Below are positions 20,953 through 30,000 of a stretch of DNA of 64,000 nucleotides, piece by piece. The first letter of the stretch is position 1, and each line of letters starts with the position of its first letter. A program made the translations under genes and the position numbers. Source of the stretch: Prochlorococcus sp. W8. GTDB taxonomy: Bacteria; Cyanobacteriota; Cyanobacteriia; PCC-6307; Cyanobiaceae. The notes beneath the pieces are model-generated. The model saw only the letters and a list, made by a program, of their open reading frames with translations, was not told the DNA's origin and ran no database searches. The stretch spans positions 42,972 through 106,971 of the forward strand of contig ALPF01000001.1 of assembly GCA_000291825.1 (NCBI GenBank), given 5' to 3'.

Positions 20953-21011
20953 AAAGGATTTAATTATTTAATAGTAAAAAATCTATAAATGTACTAAAAT
21001 AAATATAATAA

Positions 21012-21083
21012 TGGGCCGTCGCCAAGTGGTAAGGCAGCGGGTTTTGGTCTCGCCATTCCTAGGTTCGAATCCTAGCGGCCCAG
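21012..21083 (+). tRNA. tRNA-Gln (anticodon UUG)
   Basis: A 72-nt cloverleaf. Acceptor TGGGCCG pairs with CGGCCCA, followed by discriminator G. The D-loop contains AAGTGGTAAGG, the anticodon loop TTTTGGT gives TTG, and the T-arm is AGGTTCGAATCCT. The U1-A72 pair is the classic glutamine identity feature. The next gene starts 17 bp downstream. Confidence 0.96.
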
Positions 21084-21099
21084 TTAATTTTTTTTAGGT

Positions 21100-21882
21100 G
21101 TGAAAAAGAAAGAATTAATTCTTTTTGATTTTGATGGCGTAATAATTGATGGAATGAATGAATATTGGCATAGTTCTCTTTTGGCATGCAAATATTATTT
21201 AAATTCTAAAGATATTTGTTCAAATATTAATACTAATTTAAAAATATCTAATGTATTTATTTCTTTAAGACCCTGGATAAAGTATGGATGGGAAATGGTA
21301 ATTATCACCCATGAAATAATCAAAAAAAATAATCCACTTACTGATAAAAACAAAAACAGTTTCGTAGCAAATTATGAAAACAATTGCGCCAAAATAATAA
21401 AAAAAAATTCATGGGATTCTAAAAATCTACAGAAATCTCTTGATAGAGCAAGAGAACTTCAAATATCTGACAATTTTGATCAATGGATCAGTCTTCATAA
21501 ACCTTTTATCGAGGTTGTTAAATTTATTAAAGACGCAGAAAAAAATGGATTTCAAATTGGAATTATTACTACAAAAGGAAAATTATTTACTCAAAAAATA
21601 CTAGAAAACATTGATATCAATCCTGATTATCTATATGGATATGAATCCGGCTCAAAAACTGAAATTATTGCTAATTTAATAAATGATTATAAAATTATCG
21701 GATTCTTAGAAGACAGACTCAAAACTCTATTAAATGTAGTGAATAATAGTCAGACTTCAACATTGCCATGCTACCTTGCAGATTGGGGTTACTTAAAAGA
21801 AAATGATCGCAATAACTTACCAAAAACGATAAAACTTTTAAAATTAAATGATTTAAACAATAGACTTGCTAATTTCGCCTAA
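21100..21882 (+). CDS. HAD-superfamily hydrolase
   Basis: HAD-fold protein of 260 aa with DFDGV near residue 11 (nucleophile Asp), a Thr motif IITTKG near 165, a Lys in SKTEIIANL and the acidic FLEDR motif. It is a likely phosphatase of unknown substrate. The start is GTG just after tRNA-Gln; the first in-frame ATG lies beyond motif I, so it cannot be the start. It precedes recA on the same strand. It is only distantly similar to the HAD gene at the left edge of the window. Confidence 0.7.
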   Translation: MKKKELILFDFDGVIIDGMNEYWHSSLLACKYYLNSKDICSNINTNLKISNVFISLRPWIKYGWEMVIITHEIIKKNNPLTDKNKNSFVANYENNCAKIIKKNSWDSKNLQKSLDRARELQISDNFDQWISLHKPFIEVVKFIKDAEKNGFQIGIITTKGKLFTQKILENIDINPDYLYGYESGSKTEIIANLINDYKIIGFLEDRLKTLLNVVNNSQTSTLPCYLADWGYLKENDRNNLPKTIKLLKLNDLNNRLANFA

Positions 21883-21890
21883 TTGGCTAG

Positions 21891-21904
21891 AGTACGTGTG
21901 TACT
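21891..21904 (+). promoter_or_regulatory. LexA-type SOS box of recA
   Basis: The sequence AGTACGTGTGTACT matches the cyanobacterial LexA consensus RGTACNNNDGTWCB (published for Anabaena) at every fixed position, counting the final T as B. It overlaps the 5' edge of a TATAAA (21904-21909), the probable recA -10 element. Repressor binding would therefore block the promoter. The recA ATG lies about 86 bp downstream. Confidence 0.8.
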
Positions 21905-21990
21905 ATAAATTCATTCATTAATATTGAACTAATAATGTTCGATGAAAATTAAATGAAGAATTACAAATAACTACTAGTAAATCTAAGATC

Positions 21991-23103
21991 ATGAGTATCG
22001 AAGGACAACAATCAGAAGGTACTAAAGACCAATTATCCAAAGAAAAAGATAAAGCATTAACTCTTGTCTTAGGACAAATAGAAAGAAACTTTGGCAAAGG
22101 GTCAATAATGCGGTTAGGTGATGCCTCAAGAATGAGAGTAGAAACAATTTCAACCGGGGCTCTAACTCTAGATTTAGCTTTAGGAGGAGGATATCCAAAA
22201 GGCAGAGTCGTAGAAGTCTATGGGCCAGAAAGTTCTGGCAAGACAACCTTGACATTACATGCAATCGCAGAAGTACAGAAAAATGGAGGCATAGCAGCAT
22301 TTGTAGATGCTGAACATGCTTTAGATCCAGTTTACGCAGCTTCCTTAGGTGTAGACGTTGAGAATTTATTAGTTTCGCAGCCTGATACTGGCGAAATGGC
22401 TTTAGAAATAGTTGATCAACTTATAAGATCAGCCGCAGTAGATTTAGTTGTTGTAGATTCTGTTGCCGCTCTTACACCTAGATCTGAGATTGAAGGTGAA
22501 ATGGGAGATCATGTAGTGGGTAGTCAAGCAAGATTAATGAGTCAAGCCATGCGAAAGATCACAGGAAATATTGGTAAATCAGGATGCACAGTTATTTTCT
22601 TAAATCAGTTAAGACTTAAGATAGGAATTACATACGGAAATCCGGAGACAACCACAGGCGGAAATGCATTAAAATTTTATTCATCAGTCAGATTAGATAT
22701 AAGAAGAATTCAAACTCTTAAACGAGGCACTGAAGAATATGGAATTAGAGCAAAAGTTAAAGTAGCAAAAAACAAAGTGGCTCCCCCATTCAGAATTGCA
22801 GAATTTGATATTTTATTTGGCAAAGGAATCAGTACTACAGGCTGTCTATTAGATTTAGCAGAAGAAACAAATATTGTAATTAGAAGAGGAGCTTGGTATA
22901 GCTACGAAGGAGAAAATATAGGACAAGGTAGAGATAATACAATTCTATGGCTAGATCAAAACCAAGAAATCAAAAATACAATAGAAACGATTGTTAAACA
23001 AAAACTTACTGAAGGTACAGAAGTAAGCTCTAACTCAATGAAGCAAATAACTTCTAAGAAGGAGATTATCAGCTCAACTAATGATATAAAAAGCGTAGCC
23101 TAG
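21991..23103 (+). CDS. recA: Recombinase RecA
   Basis: DNA strand-exchange recombinase and LexA coprotease, 370 aa. The Walker A motif GPESSGKTT is at residues 78-86, and VVVDSVAAL marks Walker B. L2-region sequence [18 protein letters not shown] is intact. The C-terminal ~40 residues are polar and variable. Upstream are a LexA-type operator and a 5' leader of about 75-80 nt. It ends 2 bp before the convergent DUF2839 gene. Confidence 0.98.
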   Translation: MSIEGQQSEGTKDQLSKEKDKALTLVLGQIERNFGKGSIMRLGDASRMRVETISTGALTLDLALGGGYPKGRVVEVYGPESSGKTTLTLHAIAEVQKNGGIAAFVDAEHALDPVYAASLGVDVENLLVSQPDTGEMALEIVDQLIRSAAVDLVVVDSVAALTPRSEIEGEMGDHVVGSQARLMSQAMRKITGNIGKSGCTVIFLNQLRLKIGITYGNPETTTGGNALKFYSSVRLDIRRIQTLKRGTEEYGIRAKVKVAKNKVAPPFRIAEFDILFGKGISTTGCLLDLAEETNIVIRRGAWYSYEGENIGQGRDNTILWLDQNQEIKNTIETIVKQKLTEGTEVSSNSMKQITSKKEIISSTNDIKSVA

Positions 23104-23105
23104 AT

Positions 23106-23351
23106 TTATCTGGCATCAGCAGGAATCCACCATCCTGCAGCAGGACCAATAAAACGAACAACTATCCATAATAAAATCAAGCAAAAAATTCCTACCCATC
23201 CAGCTTTTATACTCAATTTGATAAATCGATCTTTTTGATTAATAGTAATTGGAATCCATTCAATTAATCTTGGAGAATTATCAATATTATCTTTCTTGTA
23301 GACATTTCTAGAATGCAACCCTAGATCTTTCTTTCTTTTTGCTTCGCCCAT
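23106..23351 (-). CDS. DUF2839-like small membrane protein
   Basis: Conserved cyanobacterial protein of 81 aa. It starts MGEAKRKKDLGL, has a basic cytosolic N-terminal half and one transmembrane helix (about residues 50-70, AGWVGIFCLILLWIVVRFI), and ends with the invariant-looking GPAAGWWIPAD. This pattern matches the DUF2839 family as I remember it. Function is unknown. It is transcribed toward recA. Confidence 0.7.
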   Translation of the reverse strand: MGEAKRKKDLGLHSRNVYKKDNIDNSPRLIEWIPITINQKDRFIKLSIKAGWVGIFCLILLWIVVRFIGPAAGWWIPADAR

Positions 23352-23380
23352 TATAAATTGAACTTTTAATAAATATTAGC

Positions 23381-24838
23381 TTATTCAAAAGGAATTAATT
23401 GATGAATATATTTTGAAGGATGAATCATTTCTATTAGATCTCTTCCCCATTTCCGGTAATTTACTCTGCCATCAAGAAAAAATAACTTACCTGAATTCAT
23501 TCTTAAAGGAGCTACAGATTTATCCAATTTTTCAAAGGTATCTGGAATCATAAATTCTCTAAACCAATCTTGAGATAATTTTTTATTAAACGATGCCGTA
23601 ATTTGATTAACTGGCTCAGACATATCTGGTATAGGCAATAGAGGGATAATAATTTGATCAGGGATCTTAATTAAATGTAAATTTTGAATCCACCAATCGA
23701 AACTCGAACAAATTATCAACCTATTATTTTTAGTATTAGGAATTCTTTCTAACAAAACTTTTCTTCCATAGATAGAAGCCAACTTAGTTGCTATGAATTT
23801 CTTTAAGTTAATCTCATTAGATAGAATAATAGTGGTACCTTTACTTAAAAGGAATATCTTATTACATTTATCAAAGGTCGACTCAGTAAATAGTGGATTA
23901 TTGGGAAGGAGTTGCCTTGTAGGGATATAAATTAAAATATCTTGTTCAGGGAAATCACTTTTAAAAGAAACTGTTAAGTTGATTTTGAAGTCGGCAGTCT
24001 TTAGATATTTTTGAAGAAAATAATCCTCTCTTAGAGAAGATAAAAAAATAACATGGTTTGCCGTCGATAAAGGTTTAATTAAAGAAATTGGATTTACAGG
24101 CTCTAATTTTAATGCCCATTCGAATTTTTCATTATCCAAAACAACCCAACATGCCCAATCTGACAATAATGCCAGCTTTATATTTAAAAATTGTTTAGAG
24201 AGATGAGAATATTTTGTAAATATGTATTTTAAAGTTTTTATATCATTCTCATCTAGACAAATTTTTGTTTGATTTGAAATAAATTTCAGAAAAAATTTTT
24301 TCTTTAAAACATTATAAGTCCTTATTAATTCTTCTTTAGATTCAGAATCTAATGGCGTTGCATTAAACCAATCCTTTTTAAATAGTGATAATTTTGAGGC
24401 TTCTTTTAAATTATTTTTTAGATTTTCAGCTTCTATAAAAATAAAGCTTTGTTTTTGTAAATTATGACTATTAAATTTTCTGTGAATAAATTCATGATAA
24501 GAAATGAAAATAATCTTATGAGTTTTAAGAATTAACTCGTTATTTACTTTTGTAAAATCAAATCCAAGTTTTTGTATGGGACTTAAGTAACTTAATAAAA
24601 TATTATTCAAATTTTTCTCAGTCATTATGCAAACTGTATTCTTTGGATTTAAAAATAGAGATATTAATAAAGCAGGCATCCATTTATTTGTTTTAAAAAT
24701 CTCTGAATTTATTAAATAATTATCATTCTTTCTCAAGGATCTGGACAATAGTCTTCCAAATGCAAATACATGCTTCCATTCCAATTGATTATCTCTTAAG
24801 AATTGCTTTAAATATCGATGACTTTCTATTTCAAGCAT
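23381..24838 (-). CDS. Degenerate DinG/XPD-like helicase-related protein
   Basis: A 485-aa protein found beside recA in picocyanobacteria. The N-terminal WKHVFAFGRLLSRSLRK block and overall length recall the cyanobacterial DinG-like helicase family (COG1199). However, no GKT/GKS Walker A is visible where one would be expected (EIFKTNKWMPALLIS), and the DEAH position reads IEAEN. It probably does not hydrolyse ATP if it descends from that family. The C-terminal half (SSFDWWIQNLHLIKIPDQI, LPIPDM) looks better conserved. Family placement is moderate; the loss of motifs is seen directly. Confidence 0.5.
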   Translation of the reverse strand: MLEIESHRYLKQFLRDNQLEWKHVFAFGRLLSRSLRKNDNYLINSEIFKTNKWMPALLISLFLNPKNTVCIMTEKNLNNILLSYLSPIQKLGFDFTKVNNELILKTHKIIFISYHEFIHRKFNSHNLQKQSFIFIEAENLKNNLKEASKLSLFKKDWFNATPLDSESKEELIRTYNVLKKKFFLKFISNQTKICLDENDIKTLKYIFTKYSHLSKQFLNIKLALLSDWACWVVLDNEKFEWALKLEPVNPISLIKPLSTANHVIFLSSLREDYFLQKYLKTADFKINLTVSFKSDFPEQDILIYIPTRQLLPNNPLFTESTFDKCNKIFLLSKGTTIILSNEINLKKFIATKLASIYGRKVLLERIPNTKNNRLIICSSFDWWIQNLHLIKIPDQIIIPLLPIPDMSEPVNQITASFNKKLSQDWFREFMIPDTFEKLDKSVAPLRMNSGKLFFLDGRVNYRKWGRDLIEMIHPSKYIHQLIPFE

Positions 24839-24927
24839 GTATAAATAATAAATTATGATTGCAAAGCTTATTTACTTTATATAAATAAAATTGTTATCAA
24901 TATAGTAATTAATAAATTTTTATTTTA

Positions 24928-25767
24928 ATGAATATCGGAATTGTGGGATTAGGATTGATAGGGGGTTCAATCGGATTGAAATTACAAAAATTAAATCATA
25001 CAGTCTATGGGTGCGTAAATAATGTTTCTAATGAAAAGATTGCCATAAATCGCAATTTAGCAGATGTTATAAGTTGCGATTATGGAATTTTAAAAAATTG
25101 CGAATTAATAATCTTAGCCTTACCTATAAAAGATTTAATGAACCCCTCAATGGAGCTGATAAATTCAATACCAACAAATGCAGTGGTTACGGATGTAGGA
25201 TCCATTAAAGATCCCATTATTAAGAAATGGGAAGAACTACATCCTGGTTTTATAGGTTCTCATCCTATGGCTGGCAATGAAAACAAGGGAGCAAAAGCTG
25301 GAGAAGAATCATTATTTGAAAATAAGGTATGGATAATTACACCAACACCATCAACTAAAAAGAGTTCAATTGAAAAACTTAAAAAATTGATATTATCAAT
25401 GAATTGCAAAATTTATGAAACATTTCCAGAGGAACATGATAAGGCAGTATCTTTTATTTCTCATTTACCAATTTTTTTATCATCAGCTTTAATAGAAACG
25501 GCGAATACAAAGGAAGATCTATCTCTTGTAAATTTATCTCAACAAATTTCATCATCAGGATTTTCTGATACTTCTAGAGTTGGGGGAGGCAACCCAGATT
25601 TAGGAGTAGATTTAGCTAAAAATAATCGAATTAATATCCTTTTGGCATTAAAAATTTTTAAAGATAAATTTAATGAATTAGAGGATATTATTATTAGGAA
25701 AGATTGGCAATTACTTAAAAAAAAGCTAGAGGAATCTCACCAAGCAAGAAAGAAATTTTGTGAATAA
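24928..25767 (+). CDS. tyrA: Prephenate/arogenate dehydrogenase
   Basis: Tyrosine-biosynthesis dehydrogenase, 279 aa; in cyanobacteria usually arogenate-specific and NADP-dependent. The dinucleotide-binding GLGLIGGSIG is at residues 7-16. The catalytic region carries IGSHPMAGNENKGA, and the helical domain has FISHLPIFLSSAL and DTSRVGGGNPDLG. No fused chorismate mutase or ACT domain is present. It is convergent with crtD, 8 bp apart. Confidence 0.92.
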   Translation: MNIGIVGLGLIGGSIGLKLQKLNHTVYGCVNNVSNEKIAINRNLADVISCDYGILKNCELIILALPIKDLMNPSMELINSIPTNAVVTDVGSIKDPIIKKWEELHPGFIGSHPMAGNENKGAKAGEESLFENKVWIITPTPSTKKSSIEKLKKLILSMNCKIYETFPEEHDKAVSFISHLPIFLSSALIETANTKEDLSLVNLSQQISSSGFSDTSRVGGGNPDLGVDLAKNNRINILLALKIFKDKFNELEDIIIRKDWQLLKKKLEESHQARKKFCE

Positions 25768-25775
25768 AAATCTTT

Positions 25776-27281
25776 CTATATTCTAAAATTTGACAAACCC
25801 TTAGATGCAATAATTTGTCTCGCAACCATTACTGCAGATTGACTAACACCTGCTGTACCTTCTCCTGGATATATTGAATCTCCACATAACCATAATCCTC
25901 TCATGGGGGTCCTACTGGACAATCCAAAAATTCCAAAGATATCTGGATTTTGACCTAACCCACCGACTATACCTTTAGGTCTATTAGTCCATCTTTCAAA
26001 AGATAGAGGAGTAGCTAATTCTCTATGGAGCCAATTTTCTGGAGAGATTTCAAATTTATTTTCAATGGTTTTCGAAATCTTTTTTAAAAAATAATCCTTT
26101 TTTATAAGATAAAGATCTGTATTAATTTCTTGCCAATCGTTAATATTGACAAAGACACTTGCTATTAGGGTAATTTCCCCCAAAGGTGCTCTTCCATCTC
26201 CATCTTCACTAAAAGAGATAAAAAGTGATCCCAAATCATTATCAACTATTTGATAATGATTTGAAGTTACATTATTTAAATTATCTTTTGATATTGCTGA
26301 ATAAAAGACTACAGCACCGCTTGGGTCTGGTAGAGACTCTATTTTCTTCCTGTACTTATTGAAAAATTTCGAATTTTGATTTAAGGTTTTCAAAAGGCTT
26401 TGAGGAGGTGGAGTATAAACAACATCTTGAGATCTATATTCAAAGTTATTACTACCTTTCTTTGTAAATACTCTCCACAATTTATTTTTATAATCATAAT
26501 CTAATGAATTGACTTTTTCATTAAATAGGATCTTAACTCCATTTTTCATTAATGAACTTTCTAAGGCTTGACTGAGTGCCTGCATAGATTCTTTTAGATG
26601 AAAAAGGCCATGGGGATTTTGCGACATTTGCAGAACTGTACAGCCATATAAAGCAGCGGTATTAAAGACATCCTCTTGTGAATAAAGTTTTAACTGCAAG
26701 TTTAAGAATTTGATTAAGCGCTCATCTTTGTGAGAACCACAAATTTTTAATAAATCAAACATACTTGATTTTATTAATATGCCTGTTAAAAGATTTGTAG
26801 GAGATAAAGCATTCAAAAATTGACTTAAATCCCACAAATTGTTAAATGGCAAAACTGGATTATTATTTGCAAATTTCCAATTATTTTGATGTATTAAATA
26901 ACAAAGATTCCAAAATTTTGAACTATTTGGAAACTGCATATTTCTTTCTGTAATCCATTCTTTTGAATCGTGCCAAATATTTATTGGTCTAGTTCCATCT
27001 TTAAGGTCAACAACACAAGATGGGTTTAAAATTTTAGCTTTTGGAAGAGGAATTTGAAGAAACTCAAATATTTTTGAATGTATTCCACCCTTCTCTAATC
27101 CTGCTACTTGAGTAGCTCCTACATCAAATACATAATTCTTTCTTTTAAAGGTGCCTGCGCAACCACCCGATTGTGAATGAGATTCAATCAAGGTAACCTT
27201 GAATCCATATTCTGCTAGGATTGCGGCAGAAGTTAGACCTGCAATACCTGCTCCAACTACAATAATTTCGTTCTTACTCAT
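25776..27281 (-). CDS. crtD: C-3',4' desaturase CrtD-like carotenoid enzyme
   Basis: FAD-dependent amine-oxidase/phytoene-desaturase family protein, 501 aa. The N-terminal Rossmann motif VVGAGIAGLTSA is followed by the CrtD-like block GGCAGTFKRKNYVFDVGATQVAGLE. The C-terminal FAD segment is WLCGDSIYPGEGTAGVSQSA. Cyanobacterial CrtD acts in myxol-type carotenoid synthesis, but the substrate in this organism is uncertain. A TTG four codons upstream would overlap the divergent gene; the ATG at 27281 is preferred and leaves 4 bp between the two start codons. Confidence 0.75.
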   Translation of the reverse strand: MSKNEIIVVGAGIAGLTSAAILAEYGFKVTLIESHSQSGGCAGTFKRKNYVFDVGATQVAGLEKGGIHSKIFEFLQIPLPKAKILNPSCVVDLKDGTRPINIWHDSKEWITERNMQFPNSSKFWNLCYLIHQNNWKFANNNPVLPFNNLWDLSQFLNALSPTNLLTGILIKSSMFDLLKICGSHKDERLIKFLNLQLKLYSQEDVFNTAALYGCTVLQMSQNPHGLFHLKESMQALSQALESSLMKNGVKILFNEKVNSLDYDYKNKLWRVFTKKGSNNFEYRSQDVVYTPPPQSLLKTLNQNSKFFNKYRKKIESLPDPSGAVVFYSAISKDNLNNVTSNHYQIVDNDLGSLFISFSEDGDGRAPLGEITLIASVFVNINDWQEINTDLYLIKKDYFLKKISKTIENKFEISPENWLHRELATPLSFERWTNRPKGIVGGLGQNPDIFGIFGLSSRTPMRGLWLCGDSIYPGEGTAGVSQSAVMVARQIIASKGLSNFRI

Positions 27282-27285
27282 CACT

Positions 27286-28164
27286 ATGATCAAATTATCT
27301 GAACTTGAACTTAGCGAAATTTGTGATCATTTAGGAGAAAAATATCCAATAAATATCAAACCTGTATTTGGAGGAAATATCAATTCTTCATGGAGCTTAG
27401 AGTTTAGAACATCAAAAATATTTGTAAAAAAAAATACTAGCAAAAAACTTTTTCTTGAATTTGAAAAATATTGCCTAAATGATCTAAGAGATTATGTAGA
27501 TGACACATATTTACTAATCCCAAAGGTTATATCTTATAAAAAAATTAAAAGTTCAGAAATTTTAATTTTGGAATGGATAGACATGCAAAATGTTGACCAT
27601 AAGAAACTTGGCAAAGGTTTAGCCATAATGCACATAAATTCTCATAATCGAAAATTAAACAAATTTGGCTACTCTGTTGAAGGATTTATTGGAACGAATC
27701 CCCAAATTAAAGGATGGCAGGAAAATTGGACAGATTTTTTTATCAAATATAGGTTAAATCCTCAATTATCATATTTAAATCAAAATATTTTTTCATCAAA
27801 GATAATTGATGATTTAAAATTAAAAACCAGACAAACTTTATCTAAACATGACCCAATAAGTACTTTAGTCCATGGTGACCTATGGTCAGGGAATCAAGGC
27901 ATAGCAAAAAATAATAAAGGAGTTATTTTTGATCCAGCTTCATGGTGGGCAGATAGTGAAGTTGACATCGCAATGTCAAGATTATTTGGTGGCTTTGGAA
28001 ATGACTTTTATGAAGAATATTATAAAATCAACAAATTATCAAAAAAATGTGAAAAAAGGAACGAAATATATAATCTTTACCACATATTAAATCATGCCAA
28101 TATGTTTGGTGGTGTATATATAAGTCAATTGAGGAGACAAATTAAACTTATTTTGAATTTTTAG
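27286..28164 (+). CDS. Fructosamine-kinase-family protein
   Basis: Protein-kinase-like phosphotransferase of 292 aa; family members phosphorylate ketosamines or ribulosamines on glycated proteins for repair. The catalytic loop HGDLWSGNQG and the metal site FDPASWWADSEVD are intact, and the N-lobe has IFVKKNTSKKLFLEFE. The open frame extends upstream to 27199, antisense within crtD; the ATG at 27286 gives the family N-terminus. It is head-to-head with crtD. Confidence 0.85.
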   Translation: MIKLSELELSEICDHLGEKYPINIKPVFGGNINSSWSLEFRTSKIFVKKNTSKKLFLEFEKYCLNDLRDYVDDTYLLIPKVISYKKIKSSEILILEWIDMQNVDHKKLGKGLAIMHINSHNRKLNKFGYSVEGFIGTNPQIKGWQENWTDFFIKYRLNPQLSYLNQNIFSSKIIDDLKLKTRQTLSKHDPISTLVHGDLWSGNQGIAKNNKGVIFDPASWWADSEVDIAMSRLFGGFGNDFYEEYYKINKLSKKCEKRNEIYNLYHILNHANMFGGVYISQLRRQIKLILNF

Positions 28165-28170
28165 AAGAAC

Positions 28171-28536
28171 TCAGCCTAAGTAAGTTTTCTTAAGATTTTC
28201 TAACTTATCCAAAACAGCCTCTCTATTTTCATTTGTACGAAGATTTTGCCAACTCCATTGAGCAACAACAATGACACCTAGTAATTCCAAAAGTCCTGGA
28301 ATAATAGGGAAGAAGTTAATAGTGTCAATAATAACTTTAATAATAATTTGTGCTAGTACGACAACAGCAATAATTCCTGCTGCTTTACCATACTTGCCCA
28401 TCTGGGTCCAATCAACTTTTCCAAGAGATTCATTAATTTTTCCCATTACGTCGGAGGATTTCTCTGAAATACTTTTTGTTTCAGAATTAGTATCGGTGGC
28501 AGAGTCTTGATTTGACTCAGGAGTGTTATCACTCAT
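28171..28536 (-). CDS. CAAD/CURT1-type membrane protein
   Basis: Protein of 121 aa. It has an acidic Ser/Thr/Asp-rich N-terminus, an amphipathic segment (MGKINESLGKVDWTQMGKY), two adjacent transmembrane helices (about residues 52-70 and 78-95) and a C-terminal amphipathic helix (NREAVLDKLENLKKTYLG). This is the CAAD domain, shared by cyanobacterial aminoacyl-tRNA synthetase appendages and the thylakoid curvature protein CURT1/CurT. A stand-alone form suggests a thylakoid-shaping role, by inference. Five more codons are open upstream, but the ATG at 28536 gives MSDNTPES, a plausible start. Confidence 0.75.
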   Translation of the reverse strand: MSDNTPESNQDSATDTNSETKSISEKSSDVMGKINESLGKVDWTQMGKYGKAAGIIAVVVLAQIIIKVIIDTINFFPIIPGLLELLGVIVVAQWSWQNLRTNENREAVLDKLENLKKTYLG

Positions 28537-28863
28537 GAATTCAGTAATCACGTTATATGAACCAGACAGTATCGGAAAATTTGACAGTTGACTACCTATT
28601 TGTTGTAGATAATTCCGAACCGAAACATTTCATTTGCAAGAGATCAATTGATACGATTGAGTTTATGAATATTAGATTTCAAAAGAGGATTTACAAAAAC
28701 TTCACATTTAATCACCTTTTCACAATAAAACTTTAAAGGACACATATTTTTTTAACTTAAGAAATAAGACTTAAAGTGAAAAATTAAAAATAACAACTGA
28801 ATATTAATAGCTTTGTATTTATAAACAATTAGAATGATTTCATTGAATTCCTTACCTTAGAGA
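28537..28863. other. Divergent intergenic region, no gene seen
   Basis: This 327-bp AT-rich gap lies between the divergent CAAD and MoeB-like genes and must carry both promoters. I see no ORF with a ribosome site, no tRNA and no strong hairpin in it. Confidence 0.5.
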
Positions 28864-29991
28864 ATGGAAAGATCAAATTCAGTGAATAAAGAATTGAATG
28901 AAGATGATATTCAAAGATACAAAAGACATATTTCACTTAAAGAGATAGGGACTCATGGTCAAATAAAATTAAAAAACTCCTCCGTCTTATTTGTTGGCGC
29001 TGGGGGATTAGGTTCTTCATCAATCTTATATGCAACTGCTGCTGGAATAGGAAGAATTGGCATAATTGATGATGATCAAGTTGAAAAGTCTAATCTTCAA
29101 AGGCAGATAATACATAATATTAATGAATTGGGAAAAAACAAAACTGACTCCGCTGCAAAAAGAATTTTAGAATTTAATCCAAATTGTGATGTAAAAATAT
29201 TTACAGAGAGGCTAGACATCAAAAATGTACTTCAAATTCTTAAGGATTTCGATATTATTTGTGATTGTTCAGATAATTTTGGAACACGATATCTGGTGAA
29301 CGATGCATGCATAATTCTTTCTAAACCACTTATTTTTGGTTCTGTTCAAGGTTTTGAAGGCCAACTAAGCGTTTTTAATTTAAATAAGAATAGTCCGACT
29401 TTAAGAGATTTAATACCAGTTCCTCCTCAAAACACCTTGATTCCTAGTTGTGATCAGTTTGGGGTAATAGGTGTTTCAACTGGTTTAATTGGAGTTCTAC
29501 AAACAAATGAAATTATTAAAATCATTCTTAATAAAGGAGAAATTCTAGATGGAAAAATTTTAGTTTTTAACTTATTAGATCTTAGTATGAAAAAATTAAA
29601 TCTTAAATTAAATTCAGATAAGAGTATTGTTGATCTTAAATCATCTCAAGAAGATTATATATCTGAGGATTGCTCTAGCATTAAAAATATCCAGAAAATA
29701 AGTGATTTTGAGTTTAAAAAAATTCATAGAAACAATTCAAGCAAAATTATGGTCTTAGATGTACGTGAAAAAGATGAATTCAAAAAGTTTTCAATCCAAG
29801 GATCCATTTCTATGCCACTAAGCTTATTAAATAAAAAATCATCCTTTGAATTCATAAGAAAAAACAGTTTAGGCAAAGAAATATATACTATATGCCAAAA
29901 AGGGATTAGATCAGAAAAGGCATCTCAGATATTAATAAGAGAAAGTATTAAATCTATACCGGTAGAGGGAGGAATAGATAATTTCAATTAA
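28864..29991 (+). CDS. moeB: MoeB/ThiF-type E1-like adenylyltransferase with rhodanese domain
   Basis: 375-aa protein that adenylates the C-terminus of a ubiquitin-like sulfur carrier (MoaD or ThiS type). The nucleotide site GAGGLGSS is at 45-52 and the E1 Cys region is PSCDQFGVIG (C196). The C-terminal rhodanese domain has the active loop CQKGIRS at C344, suggesting persulfide transfer as in MOCS3/Uba4. The paired CxxC zinc sites of MoeB/ThiF are not seen: the first position reads PTLRDLIP. Whether it serves molybdopterin, thiamine or tRNA thiolation cannot be told from the sequence. Confidence 0.85.
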   Translation: MERSNSVNKELNEDDIQRYKRHISLKEIGTHGQIKLKNSSVLFVGAGGLGSSSILYATAAGIGRIGIIDDDQVEKSNLQRQIIHNINELGKNKTDSAAKRILEFNPNCDVKIFTERLDIKNVLQILKDFDIICDCSDNFGTRYLVNDACIILSKPLIFGSVQGFEGQLSVFNLNKNSPTLRDLIPVPPQNTLIPSCDQFGVIGVSTGLIGVLQTNEIIKIILNKGEILDGKILVFNLLDLSMKKLNLKLNSDKSIVDLKSSQEDYISEDCSSIKNIQKISDFEFKKIHRNNSSKIMVLDVREKDEFKKFSIQGSISMPLSLLNKKSSFEFIRKNSLGKEIYTICQKGIRSEKASQILIRESIKSIPVEGGIDNFN

Positions 29992-30000
29992 ACCAAAGAA

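Noticed and set aside
22022..22300. Minus-strand ORF of 92 codons inside recA
   Set aside because: Leu-rich shadow of a strongly conserved gene; no independent support.
27199..27285. Upstream extension of the fructosamine-kinase-like gene
   Set aside because: These codons are antisense to the FAD-binding N-terminus of crtD, and the family N-terminus begins at the ATG at 27286.
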